This document shows, in pieces, positions 12,997 to 19,678 of a stretch of DNA of 26,008 nt (position 1 is its first letter; every line of letters begins with the position of its first letter). The notes under the pieces are model-generated. The model was not told the DNA's origin, ran no database searches, and saw nothing but the letters and a program-made list of their open reading frames with translations. The position numbers and the translations under genes are program-made. Source of the stretch: DASRUP01 sp036397395 (GTDB lineage Bacteria; Patescibacteriota; Minisyncoccia; Minisyncoccales; UBA10102); the NCBI GenBank assembly GCA_036397395.1, contig DASWIZ010000005.1:1-26008 (forward strand). The letters are read 5' to 3'.

Positions 12997-14841
12997 ATGA
13001 AGAAACTATCGAAAAACTTTGTATTGGTTGTGGCAATTTTGTTAACCATATCCGCGCTGTTCGCGCTCTTTTCAGATCCCTTTCAACAAGTAGAGCGCGT
13101 TTCGCTTTCTGAACTTGCTGCAAGTATCCAGGAAGAACAGGTGGAAAAAATAGTTGTTTCCGGAACCAAACTTACGATTACCTACGCGGGCGGCGGCACA
13201 AAGGAATCTACCAAAGAAGCGGAAGGACAGTTGGCGGGCACCTTTTTGGACCTCGGCGTTGAACCAGAAAAGCTTAACAAAGTCAATATCGAACCCAGGG
13301 AAGAAAGCGGTTTTGCCGCTCTTGTGGGGCCTTTGGCTTTTATTTTGCTGCCTTTGTTTATTTTCTTTTTGTTTTTCTGGTTTATGTTCAGGCAAGCCCG
13401 GAGCGGTATTGGCCAGGCCTTTGACTTTACCAAAGCCAGGGCAAAGTTATTTGGGGCGGAAGGACAATTGAAACAAAAAGTAAGTTTTAAGGATGTCGCC
13501 GGGTTAAAAGAAGCAAAAGAAGAAGTCCAGGAAGTGGTAGATTTCCTAAAGTTCCCCAAAAAGTATTTGCAAATGGGGGCAAAAATCCCGCGCGGGGTAT
13601 TATTGGTAGGACCTCCGGGTACCGGAAAAACTTTATTGGCAAAAGCTGTCGCCAGTGAGGCTGGAGTGTCGTTCTTTTCCGCTTCGGGTTCTGAATTTAT
13701 TGAAATGTTCGTAGGAGTTGGATCGAGTCGCGTGAGGGATTTATTCCAGACGGCAAAAAAGGCGGGGCGTTCGATTATTTTTATAGACGAACTCGACGCT
13801 ATTGGACGCACGCGCGGATTTGGTTTTGGCGGCGGGCACGACGAACGGGAACAAACCTTAAACCAAATTTTAGTGGAAATGGACGGTTTTGAGCGCGACG
13901 ACACACAGATAGTGATGGGGGCTACAAATCGGCCTGATGTCCTGGATCCCGCGCTGCTCCGGCCTGGCAGATTTGATCGCACGATTATTTTGGACCTTCC
14001 CGACGTGAACGACCGGGATCAAATTTTGAAAATTCACGCGGAAGGCAAACCTTTGGCAGACGGCGTGCGGCTTCGAGAAATAGCGGAACGCACCCCCGGA
14101 TTTTCGGGGGCAGATTTGGCAAACTTAATGAACGAAGCCGCCATTTTGGCTGCCCGCAGAAGCAAAGCAAAAGTTTCCCAGTCTGAACTGTTTGAATCCA
14201 TAGACAAAGTATTGCTTGGTCCGGAACGAAAAAGCCACGTGCTTTCCAAAAAAGAGAAGGGGATTACCGCCTACCACGAAGGCGGGCACGCGCTTGTGGC
14301 CGCATCGTTAAAAAACGTGGATCCTGTACGCAAAATTTCCATTATTTCCCGCGGCAGAGCCGGAGGATATACCCTAAAACTTCCTTCAGAAGACAAACAC
14401 ATGAAATCTCGTGCCGAATTTCTCGACGAGCTTGCCGTACTACTTGGCGGGTATGTCGCAGAAAAACTGGTCTTTGGAGATGTAAGTACGGGGCCAAGCA
14501 ATGATCTGGAAAAAGCTTCCGAAATCGCGAGAAGCATTATAAAAGATTACGGAATGTCTGAAAAACTGGGCCCGGTAACATTCGGTGAACGGGAGCACAT
14601 GCCTTTTTTGGGAAGGGACATAGAGGCTTCCAAAAACTACTCTGAAACCACGGCTCTGGAAATAGACAAAGAGGTTGCTAAACTTATTGAAGACGCCAGA
14701 AAAGTAGCAGACCGTGTACTGCGGCAAAAACGCAGAACCCTGGACAACATAGCCAAAGTTCTGGTAGAAAAGGAAACAATTGAGCGCGAGGAGTTTGAGG
14801 AACTTGTGGGCAAACCCTTGCCTCGAAAAAAGGGCACGTAG
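12997..14841 (+). CDS. ftsH: ATP-dependent zinc metalloprotease FtsH
   Basis: 614 residues, full length. Two membrane helices (about 7-26 and 109-131) flank the extracytoplasmic domain. The AAA+ module has Walker A GPPGTGKT (205-212), Walker B IIFIDE (260-265), the pore motif MFVG (237-240) and the second region of homology with ATNRPDVLDPALLRPGRFDR (309-328). The peptidase domain has the zinc motif HEGGH (427-431) and a likely third ligand D503 (GPSNDLEKA). It degrades misfolded membrane and short-lived cytoplasmic proteins at the inner membrane. All catalytic residues are present. The gene appears monocistronic; no clear hairpin terminator was seen after it. Confidence 0.98.
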   Translation: MKKLSKNFVLVVAILLTISALFALFSDPFQQVERVSLSELAASIQEEQVEKIVVSGTKLTITYAGGGTKESTKEAEGQLAGTFLDLGVEPEKLNKVNIEPREESGFAALVGPLAFILLPLFIFFLFFWFMFRQARSGIGQAFDFTKARAKLFGAEGQLKQKVSFKDVAGLKEAKEEVQEVVDFLKFPKKYLQMGAKIPRGVLLVGPPGTGKTLLAKAVASEAGVSFFSASGSEFIEMFVGVGSSRVRDLFQTAKKAGRSIIFIDELDAIGRTRGFGFGGGHDEREQTLNQILVEMDGFERDDTQIVMGATNRPDVLDPALLRPGRFDRTIILDLPDVNDRDQILKIHAEGKPLADGVRLREIAERTPGFSGADLANLMNEAAILAARRSKAKVSQSELFESIDKVLLGPERKSHVLSKKEKGITAYHEGGHALVAASLKNVDPVRKISIISRGRAGGYTLKLPSEDKHMKSRAEFLDELAVLLGGYVAEKLVFGDVSTGPSNDLEKASEIARSIIKDYGMSEKLGPVTFGEREHMPFLGRDIEASKNYSETTALEIDKEVAKLIEDARKVADRVLRQKRRTLDNIAKVLVEKETIEREEFEELVGKPLPRKKGT

Positions 14842-14844
14842 CCA

Positions 14845-14873
14845 TTGTGGCTCTCGCGCAACAATGCTATACT
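14845..14873 (+). promoter_or_regulatory. Promoter of the first HTH/LAGLIDADG-like gene and tRNA-Ile
   Basis: TTGTGG (14845-14850), 17-nt spacer ending in TGC (extended -10), TATACT (14868-14873). The predicted +1 at 14880 is the A of a four-codon mini-ORF (M-K-G-Y-stop), 39 nt before the HTH gene start; that mini-ORF may be coincidental. Confidence 0.55.
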
Positions 14874-14918
14874 GGACTAATGAAGGGTTACTAAAATAAC
14901 AAATTCACTAGTTCGAGT

Positions 14919-15581
14919 ATGGCAAGGCTTAAAGAAAGAGAAGAGGCGCTCAAACTACGGAAACAAGGGCAAAGTTACAGTCAGATTAAGAAGACTCTTG
15001 GCATAAGCAAGAGCACCTTGAGTTACTGGCTGCAAGACTACCCCCTTTCAAAGGAGAGAATACGCGAACTCAGAGACTGGAATGAAGAACGCATAGAGAA
15101 ATTTCGCCAAACAATGAGTAGGAAAAGAGAGGAAAGACTTCAGAAAATTTACGAAGAGGAAAAGAAACAGCTATTGCCCTTAACCGACAAAGAACTCTTC
15201 GTTGCGGGCCTATGCCTTTATTGGGGTGAAGGTACAAAAGCTGGAACATCAGCTCTTAAACTTGCAAATACAAATCCTGTAATGATCCAGTTTTTTATAG
15301 AGTGGCTAAAACATTTAGGAGTCCCCAGGAGCAAACTAAACGTTAGACTACATCTCTATAAAGATATGGATATTTTAAAAGAAACTACTTATTGGGCAGC
15401 AATACTCCGAATTCCAATTTCTCAATTTTCTCCTCCATACGTTAAAATGAATTCGAGCGAACGCGTAAACTATAAAGGAGGATTTGGCCATGGAACTTGC
15501 AATATCGGGGTAGGCAGTGTACCTCTTAAGGAGAAAGTTATGATGGGCATTAAGGCAATTGCTAGTACATATAGTAGATAA
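14919..15581 (+). CDS. HTH protein with LAGLIDADG-like domain (paralog A), directly upstream of tRNA-Ile
   Basis: 220 residues. The N-terminal helix-turn-helix (about 5-45) reads EALKLRKQGQSYSQIKKTLGISKSTLSYWLQDYPLS, the transposase/recombinase-like style. A charged linker at about 55-85 is probably coiled coil. Residues 97-107 are GLCLYWGEGTK, followed by LKLANTNPVMIQFFIEWLKHLGV and a basic C-terminal part. G-x-x-L-Y-x-G-E-G-x-K, then a strand and a helix of the 'N-x-x-P-x-M-I-x-x-F' type, resembles a single LAGLIDADG repeat, as in WhiA-like regulators and homing endonucleases. This assignment is by eye. The gene ends 8 nt before tRNA-Ile. A paralog lies at 18220-18900. No ribosome-binding site seen. 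Confidence 0.8.
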   Translation: MARLKEREEALKLRKQGQSYSQIKKTLGISKSTLSYWLQDYPLSKERIRELRDWNEERIEKFRQTMSRKREERLQKIYEEEKKQLLPLTDKELFVAGLCLYWGEGTKAGTSALKLANTNPVMIQFFIEWLKHLGVPRSKLNVRLHLYKDMDILKETTYWAAILRIPISQFSPPYVKMNSSERVNYKGGFGHGTCNIGVGSVPLKEKVMMGIKAIASTYSR

Positions 15582-15589
15582 ACAAGATG

Positions 15590-15663
15590 GGGCCAGTAGC
15601 TCAGTTGGTTAGAGCGTCCGGCTTATATCCGGATGGTCGGGGGTTCGAATCCCTCCTGGCCCA
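15590..15663 (+). tRNA. tRNA-Ile(UAU)
   Basis: Complete cloverleaf: acceptor GGGCCAG/CTGGCCC, D stem GCTC/GAGC, anticodon stem TCCGG/CCGGA with loop CTTATAT (anticodon TAT), T stem GGGGG/CCCTC around TTCGAAT. The 3' CCA is not encoded. UAU reads AUA directly, whereas most bacteria use a CAU tRNA modified to lysidine. Confidence 0.9.
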
Positions 15664-15673
15664 CAATTTATCA

Positions 15674-15751
15674 GGGCGCGTAGCTCAGCTGTTTAGAGCG
15701 TCACATTGACATTGTGAAGGTTCAGAGGTTCGAATCCATCCACGCGCACCA
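15674..15751 (+). pseudogene. Degenerate tRNA-Val(GAC)-like gene
   Basis: D stem GCTC/GAGC and anticodon stem TCACA/TGTGA are intact, with loop TTGACAT (anticodon GAC). The acceptor arm does not close properly (GGGCGCG against CACGCGC) and the T stem AGAGG/CCATC pairs at only two positions. ACCA follows the acceptor strand. An intact tRNA-Val(GAC) exists at 16753-16826, so this copy is probably a decayed or chimeric duplicate. Confidence 0.6.
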
Positions 15752-15763
15752 TAAGGAGGGTAA

Positions 15764-15859
15764 CCTCCCTACGGGGTAGGTATAAAAAACCAGAATCCAA
15801 CGTTTGATTCTCTCCAGAAATTTGCAAAAGCTCTTGGAATGAATGTTGATGATTTATAA
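15764..15859 (+). pseudogene. C-terminal remnant of an XRE-type HTH regulator
   Basis: A start-less frame ends NPTFDSLQKFAKALGMNVDDL and a stop. This is the last helix region of Cro/C1-type HTH proteins (usually NPTLETLxKIAKALGVxxDDL). The first two-thirds of the domain are absent. It follows the degenerate tRNA directly, and a GGAGG-GTAA-CCTCC hairpin lies between them (about 15755-15768). This suggests a deletion or insertion scar. Confidence 0.6.
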
Positions 15860-15864
15860 AAAAC

Positions 15865-16242
15865 ATGTCCGCAAAATTAAGTGCCCTAATAAAAGAAAAC
15901 AAACACGTGGGAGGCTTTGTTAGATACGATGACGGAAGCGTTGTACGTGGCAATTTTATCGAAAGGATATTCGAGCAAGGTAATGGAAAGTTGTGCTACA
16001 TTTTGAGTAAAAAGGTTAAACCATTTAGCAATGAAGAAAAAGTTGTGTACTTAGCTGAAGATATGGAGGATGAAAACCATATTAATGCTCTACTGGCCAC
16101 GGGTGAAAACCCATTTGTCAATCTCTTTGTTCCACCTTATGTTCGCAGTTTCAATAATTTGTTAAATTCTTTGGAGAGAATATTGCCGAATAAAGCTATC
16201 CTACTCTTAATTATTATTTTAATTATTCTGTTTTTTAGATAA
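15865..16242 (+). CDS. Hypothetical tail-anchored small protein
   Basis: 125 residues. A soluble N-terminal part of about 105 residues (GGFVRYDDGSVVRGNFIERIFEQGNGKLCYILSKKVKPF, mainly beta-strand-like) is followed by one C-terminal membrane helix (AILLLIIILIILFF), giving a tail-anchored topology. No family recognised. It is AT-richer than the housekeeping genes around it and lies 32 nt upstream of the HEPN-like gene, with which it may form a pair. A TATAAA lies just before the ATG but no -35 was seen. Confidence 0.6.
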   Translation: MSAKLSALIKENKHVGGFVRYDDGSVVRGNFIERIFEQGNGKLCYILSKKVKPFSNEEKVVYLAEDMEDENHINALLATGENPFVNLFVPPYVRSFNNLLNSLERILPNKAILLLIIILIILFFR

Positions 16243-16274
16243 CTCAAAAATTGTGAATTGTACCGAAATAAGAT

Positions 16275-16682
16275 ATGCATGGCTATCTAAAATATGTTGT
16301 TGAAAACTGCAAAACCGCTTTTGATGAACTGTGCAAAATAAATAAAGAGTTGGCTGCGGGAATGAGCCCAGAATCAAACGCGGATGTGAATCATCTCGGC
16401 GCACTCAAGAGAATGATCCAAGACTATTTGGTTATAAGAGTTGCAGGATTATTTGATAAAGATAGTCGTACTATTTCGTTTAATAATGCTTTTTCGCAAA
16501 ATCAAGAAGTTAAGAATATAGAGCAAGAAGAAATAATCAAAAAAATAATAGAGAACAGGAATAGATTTGTGGGACATTCAGATCATGATTATATTTCGGA
16601 AGGCAATTTTGCGATTCCAACAAATGAAATTTGTAATTCCAATTTGAGAAGTTTACTTGAAAGGTTAGAGAAGTTATTGTAA
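16275..16682 (+). CDS. HEPN/AbiU2-like protein
   Basis: 135 residues, all helical in character. Near the C-terminus ENRNRFVGHSDHDY (93-106) contains R95-x5-H101 (or R97-x3-H101), close to the R-x(4-6)-H ribonuclease motif of HEPN domains, and in the R-N-x-F-V-G-H-S-D form seen in AbiU2-like and similar small HEPN proteins. HEPN proteins often act as toxin or abortive-infection ribonucleases, but some are inactive. Base composition is low GC, as in its upstream neighbour. It sits between tRNA genes, in the insertion-prone region. Function is inferred. Confidence 0.6.
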   Translation: MHGYLKYVVENCKTAFDELCKINKELAAGMSPESNADVNHLGALKRMIQDYLVIRVAGLFDKDSRTISFNNAFSQNQEVKNIEQEEIIKKIIENRNRFVGHSDHDYISEGNFAIPTNEICNSNLRSLLERLEKLL

Positions 16683-16752
16683 TAATGGTTTGGTTGTGCA
16701 CCAACCTCGCTGGCATGAAAAATTGCGGCGGCGAAAGCGAGGGCGAGGCGGA

Positions 16753-16826
16753 GGGCGGTTAGCTCATATGGTTAGAGCGCAACATTGACATTGTTGAGGT
16801 GACAGGTTCGATCCCTGTACCGCCCA
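16753..16826 (+). tRNA. tRNA-Val(GAC)
   Basis: Complete cloverleaf: acceptor GGGCGGT/ACCGCCC, D stem GCTC/GAGC, anticodon stem CAACA/TGTTG with loop TTGACAT (anticodon GAC), T stem ACAGG/CCTGT around TTCGATC. CCA is not encoded. Confidence 0.93.
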
Positions 16827-16877
16827 CTTATCCTACTTGCATGGCCTTGACCCCGCACTTTTTTAGCTAAAACTACC

Positions 16878-17534
16878 ATGATAATTGAGAAATCGAGCCA
16901 GAAAGGTGCGGGGTTGAAAATTCTTGCAGAACGTGGTACGCTATTGGTTGCAGACAAACCGCCTGGCTTGACTGTTGAACAGACAGCAGAGCAACTGGGA
17001 TACACCCCGGCGCACCGATTAGACAAAGACACTTCAGGAGTTTTGCTGCTTGCAAAGAACCAAGAAACGCTCGAATTTCTTCAAAAACAGTTTAAGGAAC
17101 GCAAGGTAGAAAAACGCTATATCTGCCTCGTGGAAGGCAGTTTCAGGGAAAACAGTGGAACGATCCACACGCTTCTTGCCAGGTCGCCGGCCGACCGCAG
17201 AAAACAACGAACATACCCTTTAAACGAACCCAAAGAGGGACGGCGCGAGGCGCTCACCGAATGGAAAGTTCTGCAACGATTTGAGGGATACACATTGCTT
17301 GAAGCAACGCCCAAAACCGGAAGAAAACACCAGATTCGGGCGCACATGGTGTCCATAGGACATCCCATAGCGGCAGACAAACTGTATGGGTTTAAAAACC
17401 AGCAAACGCCAAGGGGTCTTTATAGGCAATTTCTTCACGCAAGCTATCTTGCAATACAGGGGCAAAAATTTACTTCAGAACTTCCCCCAGATTTACAGCA
17501 AGTAGTAAACGCATTACAACCATATGACAACTGA
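16878..17534 (+). CDS. RluA-family RNA pseudouridine synthase
   Basis: 218 residues. The catalytic motif HRLDKDTSG (46-54, Asp49) is present, preceded by [38 protein letters not shown], the second family signature, is in the C-terminal half. There is no N-terminal S4 RNA-binding domain, as in the shorter members of the family. It converts uridines to pseudouridine in rRNA or tRNA; the exact site cannot be predicted. The 3' end overlaps rplS by 11 nt, so the two are co-translated from one mRNA. Confidence 0.9.
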   Translation: MIIEKSSQKGAGLKILAERGTLLVADKPPGLTVEQTAEQLGYTPAHRLDKDTSGVLLLAKNQETLEFLQKQFKERKVEKRYICLVEGSFRENSGTIHTLLARSPADRRKQRTYPLNEPKEGRREALTEWKVLQRFEGYTLLEATPKTGRKHQIRAHMVSIGHPIAADKLYGFKNQQTPRGLYRQFLHASYLAIQGQKFTSELPPDLQQVVNALQPYDN

Positions 17535-17973
17535 AACCATTGTTCAAGAATCGTTAAAGACACAGCTTGCCGACATACAACCCGGAGATACGGTTCGCGT
17601 ACACCAAAAAATCAAAGAGGGGGGGAAAGAACGCGTCCAGGTATTCGAGGGAGTTATTTTAGCACGAAAACACGGTAAAGGCATAAGCGCCACCATAACC
17701 GTGCGCAAAATAAGCCAGAATGTCCCGGTGGAAAGAATTTTCCCTTTACACGCGCCGTTTATCCAAAAAATCGAAATCGTAAAACGGGCAAAAGTGAGGC
17801 GTGCAAAACTGTATTACTTACGGGACGTAACGGGCAAGAAAGCGCGCCTAAAAGCAAGAGCTCTTGGCGTGGAAGTTGTAGCGCCAGAGGAGAAACCCGC
17901 CCAAAGCTCCGAGGGTATTGAGATGGGCCCGCCACAATCCAACGAAGCTGGTTTGGGCGGGAAAGAAGCGTAG
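17524..17973 (+). CDS. rplS: Large-subunit ribosomal protein bL19
   Basis: 149 residues. The conserved core runs through residue ~115: [88 protein letters not shown] Glu/Pro/Ser-rich tail of about 30 residues extends beyond the usual end and is probably disordered. bL19 sits at the 30S-50S interface. Its start overlaps the pseudouridine synthase gene by 11 nt. tRNA-Leu follows 4 nt after the stop, so this may be one mixed protein/tRNA transcription unit. Confidence 0.96.
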   Translation: MTTETIVQESLKTQLADIQPGDTVRVHQKIKEGGKERVQVFEGVILARKHGKGISATITVRKISQNVPVERIFPLHAPFIQKIEIVKRAKVRRAKLYYLRDVTGKKARLKARALGVEVVAPEEKPAQSSEGIEMGPPQSNEAGLGGKEA

Positions 17974-17977
17974 TTTT

Positions 17978-18061
17978 GCGGACGTGGCGGAATTGGTATA
18001 CGCGCAAGCTTGAGGTGTTTGTGGGCGCAAGCCCTTGTGGGTTCAAGTCCCACCGTCCGCA
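17978..18061 (+). tRNA. tRNA-Leu(GAG)
   Basis: Class II tRNA: acceptor GCGGACG/CGTCCGC, anticodon stem CAAGC/GTTTG with loop TTGAGGT (anticodon GAG), long variable arm (TGGGCGCAAGCCC), T stem GTGGG/CCCAC. Not followed by an encoded CCA. Confidence 0.92.
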
Positions 18062-18084
18062 CCCTTCATTTATTGAAGGTAAAC

Positions 18085-18158
18085 GCGCGCGTAGCTCAGT
18101 TGGCTAGAGCGTTTGTTTTACACACAAAAGGCCCTTGGTTCGAATCCAAGCGCGCGCA
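18085..18158 (+). tRNA. tRNA-Val(UAC)
   Basis: Complete cloverleaf: acceptor GCGCGCG/CGCGCGC, D stem GCTC/GAGC, anticodon stem TTTGT/ACAAA with loop TTTACAC (anticodon TAC), T stem CTTGG/CCAAG. A CCTTCA-TTTAT-TGAAGG hairpin between it and tRNA-Leu may be a processing feature. Confidence 0.93.
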
Positions 18159-18183
18159 CATTTTCATAACAAAACTTTAGTGT

Positions 18184-18189
18184 TATACT
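18184..18189 (+). promoter_or_regulatory. -10 box of the second HTH/LAGLIDADG-like gene
   Basis: TATACT, 30 nt before the ATG at 18220, with a weak TTTTCA (18161-18166) 17 nt upstream. The predicted leader is about 29 nt, like paralog A and unlike the leaderless genes. Confidence 0.4.
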
Positions 18190-18219
18190 ATATGTAATAT
18201 ATAAGTAACCGGTTCTGTT

Positions 18220-18900
18220 ATGAAAACAAAAGAAAAGAACCTTGCAATTAAACTTCGTCGTCAGGGATATTCGATTAATGATATTTATCGCAAATTAGGG
18301 GTCGGAAAGGGAAGTGTCAGCTTGTGGGTACGCAACATACCATTAACAGAAGATCAAAAACAAGAACTTTCTGCGAGAGGTACTAAAAAAGCGATAATAG
18401 AAAAACGCAGGACAACAAGGTTGTCTAATGAAAGTGCTCGACGGCAGAAAATTGTTGATGGAGCAAAAAAAGAAATTATCAGGCTTTCGAAAAATCATCT
18501 GTTCCTTATTGGCGTAGCGCTTTACTGGGGTGAGGGTGGAAAAACTAAGGGAATAGTACGATTTTCAAATAGCGACCCCCACATGATTCAGGTAATGATG
18601 AATTTCTTTAAACAAATATGCAAAGTTCCTGAAGAAAGGTTTCGCGGGTATATCCATATCCATCCACACCTTGACCATAAAGAAGCGGAACGATATTGGT
18701 CTCAAGTATCTGGGATACCTCTAGAACGATTTTACAAAACATACCGCAAGCCAAACAAAGCTAGCACAAACCAGAAAGACTCCTTGCCATTTGGAACGTT
18801 TGATGTTTATATTTGTAGTACAGAACTTCTTCTGAAATTGAAAGGCTGGACAGAGAAAATAGTAGAATTAAGTACATCAAAAACTTATATGCCTTGGTAG
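18220..18900 (+). CDS. HTH protein with LAGLIDADG-like domain (paralog B), overlapping tRNA-Phe
   Basis: 226 residues, same architecture as 14919-15581. The HTH at about 6-42 reads AIKLRRQGYSINDIYRKLGVGKGSVSLWVRNIPLT, followed by a basic linker. Residues 98-108 are GVALYWGEGGK, then IVRFSNSDPHMIQVMMNFFKQICKV and a basic C-terminus with RYWSQVSGIPLERFYKTYRKPNK. The LAGLIDADG resemblance is by eye. Its last two codons and TAG stop (18892-18900) are also the acceptor stem, T8, A9 and G10 of the tRNA-Phe. That tRNA carries a group I intron, so a link to intron mobility is conceivable, though a regulator or other DNA-binding role is equally possible. Confidence 0.82.
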   Translation: MKTKEKNLAIKLRRQGYSINDIYRKLGVGKGSVSLWVRNIPLTEDQKQELSARGTKKAIIEKRRTTRLSNESARRQKIVDGAKKEIIRLSKNHLFLIGVALYWGEGGKTKGIVRFSNSDPHMIQVMMNFFKQICKVPEERFRGYIHIHPHLDHKEAERYWSQVSGIPLERFYKTYRKPNKASTNQKDSLPFGTFDVYICSTELLLKLKGWTEKIVELSTSKTYMPW

Positions 18901-19212
18901 CTCAGTGGTAGAGCAGTGGCCTGAACTTCGGGCCCCCTAGTAGTAATATTAGGTGAAAAATTGGGTGAATTCGGGGAAATCCTAAACATATTGCAGGACA
19001 ATCCCGAGCCAAGCCCCGACGGCACGTCGGGGAAGGTGTAGAGACTATCCCGAAAGGGAGTAGTCCGACGTAAGTCGGGCGAAGCGCCCAACCCCCGCAA
19101 TGACAAAACGCGCTTTTGCGGGGTGATAATATAGTCCGATCCCTGGAGTAATTCAGGAAAAATAGCTCGGAAGAGCCTCGTGTCGGGGGTTCAATTCCCT
19201 CCCAAGGCACCA
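18891..19212 (+). tRNA. tRNA-Phe(GAA) interrupted by a group I intron
   Basis: 5' exon 18891-18922, 3' exon 19170-19212. Joined, they give acceptor GCCTTGG/CCAAGGC, D stem GCTC/GAGC, anticodon stem GTGGC/GCCTC (one T-T mismatch), loop C-T-GAA-G-A, T stem GGGGG/CCCTC around TTCAATT, discriminator A and an encoded CCA. The intron lies between U33 and G34, so the anticodon comes entirely from the 3' exon. The first 10 nt overlap the upstream coding sequence. Confidence 0.85.
18923..19169 (+). ncRNA. Group I self-splicing intron (247 nt)
   Basis: P1: exon GGCCU pairs with intron GGGCC, with the U-G pair at the splice site. P10: 3' exon GAAG pairs with intron CUUC just before the guide. P2 candidate CCTA/TAGG (18936-18953). 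P4: TCGGG (18971-18975) with CCCGA (19003-19007). P5: TCCT/AGGA. P6: GCC/GGT with an extension CCCCGACG/CGTCGGGG (about 19014-19032). The R element GTGTAGAGACTA (19036-19047) and S element ATATAGTCC (19129-19137) supply P7. The intron ends in G19169. It contains no ORF. Similar small tRNA introns are usually subgroup IC3, which I did not prove here. Confidence 0.88.
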
Positions 19213-19213
19213 T

Positions 19214-19268
19214 CCAGCCGTCGCTGGCTGCGGGCTTTGCCCGCCGAAGCCAGCTATGGCTGGCGAAG
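19214..19268. repeat. GC-rich nested palindromic repeat between two tRNA genes
   Basis: Contains GCGGGC-TTT-GCCCGC and GCCAGC-TAT-GGCTGGC, plus a CAGCC...GGCTG pair. The GGCTGGCGAAGGCGGG-type motif resembles short palindromes dispersed in candidate-phyla genomes. Only this copy was seen. Its 3' edge runs into the tRNA-Gly acceptor stem. Confidence 0.5.
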
Positions 19269-19342
19269 GCGGGAGTAGCACAGTGGTAGTGCACCTGGTT
19301 GCCAATCAGGGTATGCGGGTTCGATTCCCGTCTCCCGCTCCA
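19269..19342 (+). tRNA. tRNA-Gly(GCC)
   Basis: Complete cloverleaf: acceptor GCGGGAG/CTCCCGC, D stem GCAC/GTGC, anticodon stem CCTGG/TCAGG with loop TTGCCAA (anticodon GCC), T stem GCGGG/CCCGT around TTCGATT. Discriminator T followed by an encoded CCA. Confidence 0.92.
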
Positions 19343-19345
19343 AAA

Positions 19346-19378
19346 CAAAACCACCCCATATGGGGTGGTTTTGTTTTT
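19346..19378 (+). terminator. Bidirectional intrinsic terminator
   Basis: CAAAACCACCCC and GGGGTGGTTTTG form a perfect 12-bp stem with an ATAT loop, followed by TTTTT. It ends the tRNA-Gly transcript on the plus strand. On the minus strand it is also followed by T-rich sequence and would end the DUF3467 gene, whose stop lies 0-1 nt away. Confidence 0.85.
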
Positions 19379-19678
19379 CTATTGAGCACTAAATCCTAAG
19401 GGAGTTTCTGGAGATTGGGCTTGCTGGATTTTGCCGAATTTGCTTTCGTATTTTTCTACGTTGTCTTGCAAAGCGGCAAGCATTCGCTTCAAATGGCCCG
19501 GGCTTAACACTACCCTGCTTGTTAGCGTGCCCTGGGGCGGCACCACCAGGAAAAAGTCCAGCACAAACTCTTCTTGCGTGTGCGTAATTTGCATTAAATT
19601 GGAATACTTTCCCTTTAAATCCTGGTCTTGCGCCTTAATTTGAATTTGCCTTTGCTGCGGCTGTTGGAGGTTGTCCAT
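19379..19678 (-). CDS. DUF3467-family protein
   Basis: 99 residues. The conserved core EFVLDFFLVVPPQGTLTSRVVLSPGHLKRMLAALQDNVEKYESKFG (about 38-83) matches DUF3467, a small domain whose proteins have no settled function. The N-terminus is Gln-rich and the C-terminal tail is polar. The start is supported by TATACT 7 nt upstream. The first 44 nt overlap the end of the upstream 123-residue gene in another frame. The gene ends directly in the bidirectional terminator. Confidence 0.85.
   Translation of the reverse strand: MDNLQQPQQRQIQIKAQDQDLKGKYSNLMQITHTQEEFVLDFFLVVPPQGTLTSRVVLSPGHLKRMLAALQDNVEKYESKFGKIQQAQSPETPLGFSAQ

Noticed and set aside
13182..13982. 266-codon minus-strand ORF opposite ftsH
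   Set aside because: It is a Ser/Pro-rich shadow of ftsH with no domain.
14880..14894. Four-codon mini-ORF (M-K-G-Y) in the leader of the first HTH gene as a regulatory leader peptide
   Set aside because: Such a short ATG ORF is expected by chance and no attenuator-like hairpins follow it.
18902..19354. 150-codon minus-strand ORF across the tRNA-Phe/intron/tRNA-Gly region
   Set aside because: It runs antisense through two tRNAs and the intron and contains the low-complexity WSGRRESNPHTLIGNQ-type pattern typical of spurious translations of tRNA genes.
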